Source: Saprospirales bacterium
GTDB lineage: Bacteria > Bacteroidota > Bacteroidia > Chitinophagales > Saprospiraceae
Length of the DNA: 9,345 bases
Assembly: GCA_003559985.1 (NCBI GenBank)
Contig: PWJP01000167.1
Coordinates: forward strand, 1-9,345
Reading direction: 5' to 3'
How positions within the stretch are numbered: the stretch's first letter is position 1; the number at the start of each line of letters is the position of its first letter. Positions 6,484 through 9,345 of this stretch are shown in pieces. Under the pieces are notes generated by a model. It did not search any database. It was not told the origin of the DNA and saw only the letters and a list, made by a program, of their open reading frames with translations. The position numbers were made by a program, and so were the translations under genes.

Positions 6484-7518
6484 TCAAATAGCCGGGTGAA
6501 ATTGCTTCAGAAACCTGATGTCGTTTTCGAACAACCACCTGATATCTTCAATTCTGTATTGCAGCAGCGCCTGTCGCTCAATCCCCATTCCAAAGGCAAA
6601 ACCGCTGTATTCACTGGGATCGATTCCGCAATTCTCCAGGACCTGGGGGTCCACCATGCCACAGCCCATGATTTCCAGCCAGCCGGTACCTTTGGTGATT
6701 CGCTTGTCAGTTTCACTCTCCAATCCCCAATATACATCAACCTCTGCACTGGGTTCTGTAAATGGGAAGTAGGAGGGACGGAGTCTGATTTTTGCATCCG
6801 GGCCGTACATCTCCCTGGCGTAATGTAAAAGGGTTTGCTTCAGATCGGCAAAAGAGACATCCCGGTCTATGTACAAGCCCTCAACCTGATGAAACTGGCA
6901 GTGGGATCTGGCCGATATGGTCTCGTTGCGGTAAACGCGCCCCGGGGCAATAATGCGAATGGGCGGTTTTGCACTAGTCATGACCCTGGCCTGCACGCTG
7001 GAAGTGTGGGTCCTGAGCAACAGCCCCTCAAAATCCCTGAGATAATAAGTGTCTTGCATATCTCGAGCGGGATGATCTTCCGGGGTGTTCATAGCAGTAA
7101 AATTGTGCCAATCGTCCTCGATTTCCCGGTCTTCTGCGAGTAGGAAACCCATTTTCTGAAAAATAGATATGACGCGGTTCATCACAATATCCACCGGATG
7201 ACGCGCCCCATGCTTAATGGGAGCCGGTGGAGCTGTAAGGTCAATGTCCCGGTACTCAGCTTGTTTTTCGCGCTGTTCCAGTGCAGGTTTTAGTGTGTTG
7301 TAGCGCTCTTCAGCAGTATTTTTCAGCTTGTTCAGTAACTGTCCGTAGGCCTTCCGGTCCTCCGGTTTCAGGCTGCCCATTTTAGAAAAGAGGGGCTTGA
7401 TCTCGTTTTTCGAGCCGAGATATTTGATCCGAAAATTTTCCAGCTCCTCAACGTTAGTCGGTTCAGCGCTTTTTATTTGGTCCAGAATTTCCTCTGCTTT
7501 ATTGAATTCTTCGTTCAT
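6484..7518 (-). CDS. pheS: Phenylalanyl-tRNA synthetase alpha subunit
   Basis: PheS is the catalytic subunit of the cytoplasmic alpha2-beta2 enzyme that charges tRNA-Phe. The 344-residue product, a normal length, starts with a coiled-coil arm (about 1-90) used to contact tRNA. Its class II core shows EIEDDWHNFTAMN (132-144), HPARDMQDTYY (149-159), LRTHTSSVQAR (168-178), motif 2 RVYRNE with HCQFHQVEG (194-214), SYFPFTEPSAEVD (249-261), GWLEIMGCGMV (279-289) and motif 3 FAFGMGIER (307-315). The FAFG alanine, which shapes the phenylalanine pocket, is present. The open frame runs 105 codons further upstream, but that part overlaps the divergent gene and resembles no PheS; the ATG at 7518 gives the normal N-terminus. 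The partner gene pheT is not next to it; hisS follows instead. A TAnnTTTG box lies 21 bases upstream. Confidence 0.97.
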   Translation of the reverse strand: MNEEFNKAEEILDQIKSAEPTNVEELENFRIKYLGSKNEIKPLFSKMGSLKPEDRKAYGQLLNKLKNTAEERYNTLKPALEQREKQAEYRDIDLTAPPAPIKHGARHPVDIVMNRVISIFQKMGFLLAEDREIEDDWHNFTAMNTPEDHPARDMQDTYYLRDFEGLLLRTHTSSVQARVMTSAKPPIRIIAPGRVYRNETISARSHCQFHQVEGLYIDRDVSFADLKQTLLHYAREMYGPDAKIRLRPSYFPFTEPSAEVDVYWGLESETDKRITKGTGWLEIMGCGMVDPQVLENCGIDPSEYSGFAFGMGIERQALLQYRIEDIRWLFENDIRFLKQFHPAI

Positions 7519-7539
7519 CCTTGGTTCTGCTTTTCGGGG

Positions 7540-7547
7540 CAAAGGTA
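7540..7547 (-). promoter_or_regulatory. Putative -7 promoter element of pheS
   Basis: The minus strand reads TACCTTTG here, an exact match to the Bacteroidota TAnnTTTG -7 element, 21 bases upstream of the pheS ATG. No clear TTG -33 element stands at the usual distance (the stretch there is T-rich), so support rests on one box and on its position in the divergent spacer. Confidence 0.42.
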
Positions 7548-7618
7548 GGGGATATTTTAAAAAAGTTCCATCTTTGGGGAAGTAAGCGGTGCAATGCCGG
7601 AAAAAATTTGTGAATAGA

Positions 7619-8944
7619 ATGTGGACCAGTAGTGCGGATGGAAATTCATTATTTAAGCAGGTAGTTTGCGGGCTGCTCGTTTTGTTGCCCTTTCTGATGC
7701 CTTTTTTCAAGCCCGCTGTATCCATCGGCATGGGCTTGTTGGTTGCGGCCGGTTTGATTCGGCTTTTCGCGGACGGTGCCCACCGACGTTTTTTGTCCGA
7801 GGAGTTCAGGAGGGAAAAATGGGTGATTTTCACGCTGATTTTATTTCTGGCCTGGATGGCTTTGGGGGTGCTGTGGAGTCCTGCCTCCGATGCATTTGGT
7901 CGATTGCTCAGTTTTGATGAATTGCTTTTGGTGCCATTTATCGCCTGGGCACTGCGGGACTGGTTGGTTGAAAATGCCCCACGGATGTTTAAGTCACTTC
8001 TGGCCGGCTCTGTTATTGCATCATTGGTGACCTTGTACTTCCACTTTTTCCCGGAGCAGGTTCCTATAGGTGATGGCTATTGGTACATACTTCGAAAGGA
8101 GGCTGAAATGCAGGATTTTGCAAGATTTGGTGCGTACAGTCCGTTTCTCGACCGGCTTTATTTCGCCTATTTGTTGGGCTTTTCATTGCTCGTGATTTGG
8201 GTCAGTCATTTTAGAGGCGGAGTGCAGACCAGTTATATTCTTTGCGCACTAATAATTGCACCGGGTTTTGTGGTACTGGGAGGACGCGGAGCGATGATTG
8301 CCCTGGCTTTTGCTTTGATACTGTCAACTACTTACGGATTTTTTAACAGATCAAATGATTGGGCTCCCGGACGATGGCAAATGATTCTTCTCGCTACCCT
8401 TATTTTGTTGCCGGTGGTGGGTTTTTTTACTGGAACCGACACCAAATTGACCTACCGGTTTGACCAGTTGAGATGGGAGTTGAAAAATTACATGCAAGAG
8501 GATGTGGACCTCAATGAGTTTGAACACCAAACTGTGGCTTTGAGACTGGTCTCCTGGGAGTACAACATAAAACTCATTTCTGAGAATCCGGTATTGGGAA
8601 CCGGAACCGGGGGTTACCGTCAGGTCATGAATTCGGCTTACGAAAGAGATGGTATAGAACTTCACGCACATACCAATCAGCAATTTCTTTTCTTCGGTGT
8701 GGAAGGTGGAATCCCGTCCATGCTCCTTTTCTTGTTGCTTTTCTTTTCCACTTTTTTTGCTGCCTTAAAAAACCGGAATGGCTTATTCAGATCATTTGCG
8801 GTGGGGTGGTGGTCTTATATGGCGGTAGTTATGGCCTTTGACTCGCCACTCAACTTTCAAATGCCCGCTTTTTTGTTTCTGCTGATTTGGTGGGGTTTGT
8901 ATTTTTCTTCGGGCTTCAGATTGAGTGAGAGAAAAAGTACTTAG
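7619..8944 (+). CDS. O-antigen ligase/polymerase-like (Wzy/WaaL family) membrane protein
   Basis: Proteins of this family join or polymerise undecaprenyl-linked glycans at the periplasmic face of the inner membrane. The 441-residue product has about ten to twelve hydrophobic segments. The conserved GGRGAMI segment has its arginine at 223. A long polar loop (about 270-365) contains RLVSWEYNIKLISENPVLGTGTGGY with the family arginine at 309, and LHAHTNQQ with histidines 349 and 351, equivalent to the H-x-H-N signature essential in WaaL enzymes. I chose the ATG at 7619; GTG codons at 7589 and 7610 are alternatives that would add 10 or 3 residues. A weak promoter-like CATCTTTG lies at 7569-7576. 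The gene diverges from pheS and overlaps the end of kdsD, an LPS-core gene, tail to tail, which fits an envelope role. Whether it is ligase, polymerase or acts on another glycan cannot be told. Confidence 0.85.
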   Translation: MWTSSADGNSLFKQVVCGLLVLLPFLMPFFKPAVSIGMGLLVAAGLIRLFADGAHRRFLSEEFRREKWVIFTLILFLAWMALGVLWSPASDAFGRLLSFDELLLVPFIAWALRDWLVENAPRMFKSLLAGSVIASLVTLYFHFFPEQVPIGDGYWYILRKEAEMQDFARFGAYSPFLDRLYFAYLLGFSLLVIWVSHFRGGVQTSYILCALIIAPGFVVLGGRGAMIALAFALILSTTYGFFNRSNDWAPGRWQMILLATLILLPVVGFFTGTDTKLTYRFDQLRWELKNYMQEDVDLNEFEHQTVALRLVSWEYNIKLISENPVLGTGTGGYRQVMNSAYERDGIELHAHTNQQFLFFGVEGGIPSMLLFLLLFFSTFFAALKNRNGLFRSFAVGWWSYMAVVMAFDSPLNFQMPAFLFLLIWWGLYFSSGFRLSERKST

Positions 8945-9345
8945 ACAATGCCTTCCCGGAGCAGGTCGTGAAGGTGGATTACGCCGAGGTATTCGCGATT
9001 TTCTGAGACGATCAATTGTGTAATACTGTGCTCCTTCATAAGGTTGAGTGCCTTGATTGCCATGGTTTCAGGTGCCGTAGTCCTGGGATTGGTGGTCATA
9101 ATATCAGCGGCACTTATGTTTTCCAGCGGGTTGTCGGAAGAAAGCATACGCCTCAGGTCCCCATCTGTAATTATCCCCATCAATTTGTCAGTTTCCCTTT
9201 CCAGTACTGCAGTCATTCCCAGTCTTTTGGAAGAGATTTCCAGTATGAGTTCGGGTAGCGTGCTGTCGCTGTAAACAGCAGGTTTCAGATTGGACTGTGC
9301 GACGTCTTTTACCCGGAGGTAGAGTTGCTTGCCCAATGCCCCTCC
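8941..9345 (-). CDS. kdsD: D-arabinose 5-phosphate isomerase, C-terminal part with CBS pair (5' end missing)
   Basis: KdsD (KpsF/GutQ family) interconverts D-ribulose 5-phosphate and D-arabinose 5-phosphate in the cytoplasm, the first step towards KDO of lipopolysaccharide. Only the last 134 codons are present. The frame is open to the right edge, where it begins GGALGKQLYLRVKD, the end of the family's HPGGALG..L..RV.D stretch that links the SIS sugar-isomerase domain to the CBS pair. The SIS domain and catalytic residues lie outside the window. Both CBS halves are visible: GMTAVLE...LMGIITDGDLRRML (about 43-69) and the second ending LGVIHLHDLLREGIV, a typical KdsD C-terminus. The TTG at 9336 is an internal leucine codon, not a start. 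The TAA stop overlaps the stop of the convergent ligase-like gene. A CBS-only regulator is unlikely given the GGALG and HDLLR signatures. Confidence 0.9.
   Translation of the reverse strand, partial: GGALGKQLYLRVKDVAQSNLKPAVYSDSTLPELILEISSKRLGMTAVLERETDKLMGIITDGDLRRMLSSDNPLENISAADIMTTNPRTTAPETMAIKALNLMKEHSITQLIVSENREYLGVIHLHDLLREGIV

Noticed and set aside
7519..7833. 105-codon N-terminal extension of the pheS reading frame
   Set aside because: It lies opposite the start of the ligase-like gene and over the divergent promoter spacer, does not resemble PheS, and the ATG at 7518 gives a PheS of normal length.
9334..9336. TTG as the start of a stand-alone CBS-pair protein
   Set aside because: The frame continues to the window edge and upstream residues complete the GGALG motif of KdsD, so this is an internal leucine codon.
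1..9345. Undescribed multi-gene system (defence, secretion, biosynthetic cluster or mobile island)
   Set aside because: All sizeable frames resolve to recognised families with housekeeping or envelope roles; I saw no long repeats, integrase, tRNA-flanked borders or obvious compositional break.

Overview
This window looks like ordinary chromosome from a member of the Bacteroidota. I cannot place it more precisely. Three things point there. The histidyl-tRNA synthetase is of the type I associate with Bacteroidota, with a CRYQIQPVWRAD-like core and an FYQCDAD signature. Shine-Dalgarno sequences are absent or weak before most starts. Two upstream regions carry good matches to the Bacteroidota -7 promoter element TAnnTTTG. 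I saw no phage genes, transposases, tRNAs, rRNAs, CRISPR arrays or toxin-antitoxin modules.

Layout from left to right. Bases 1-2965 (+) hold the 3' part of a large membrane protein (GT-C glycosyltransferase-like core plus C-terminal TPR repeats), followed closely by dprA (natural transformation and RecA loading). A perfect 10-bp stem at 2998-3030 separates dprA from a convergent Hsp20 small heat shock gene at 3068-3505 (-). A 319-bp spacer without a convincing gene follows. Next come a BASS-family sodium-coupled transporter at 3825-4715 (-), hisS at 4975-6321 (-) and pheS at 6484-7518 (-). PheS diverges from an O-antigen ligase/polymerase-like membrane protein at 7619-8944 (+). That gene meets, tail to tail with a 4-base overlap, the 3' part of kdsD (arabinose-5-phosphate isomerase, KDO synthesis) at 8941-9345 (-), which runs off the right edge.

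How the genes relate. The two right-hand genes both fit envelope glycan and LPS assembly: KdsD supplies the precursor of KDO, and the Wzy/WaaL-type protein would polymerise or ligate glycans on the periplasmic side. The left-hand GT-C/TPR protein may also glycosylate envelope substrates, but this is not shown. hisS and pheS are neighbouring class II aminoacyl-tRNA synthetase genes; a candidate terminator between them suggests at least partly separate transcription. The other genes (dprA, hsp20, transporter) are housekeeping or stress functions with no visible joint role.

I found no credible new multi-gene system. The points worth a second look are small: a promoter placed almost on top of a TTG-initiated transporter gene, a 20-bp near-perfect palindrome between hisS and that transporter, spaced direct repeats upstream of hsp20, and the stop-codon overlap of the convergent right-hand pair.
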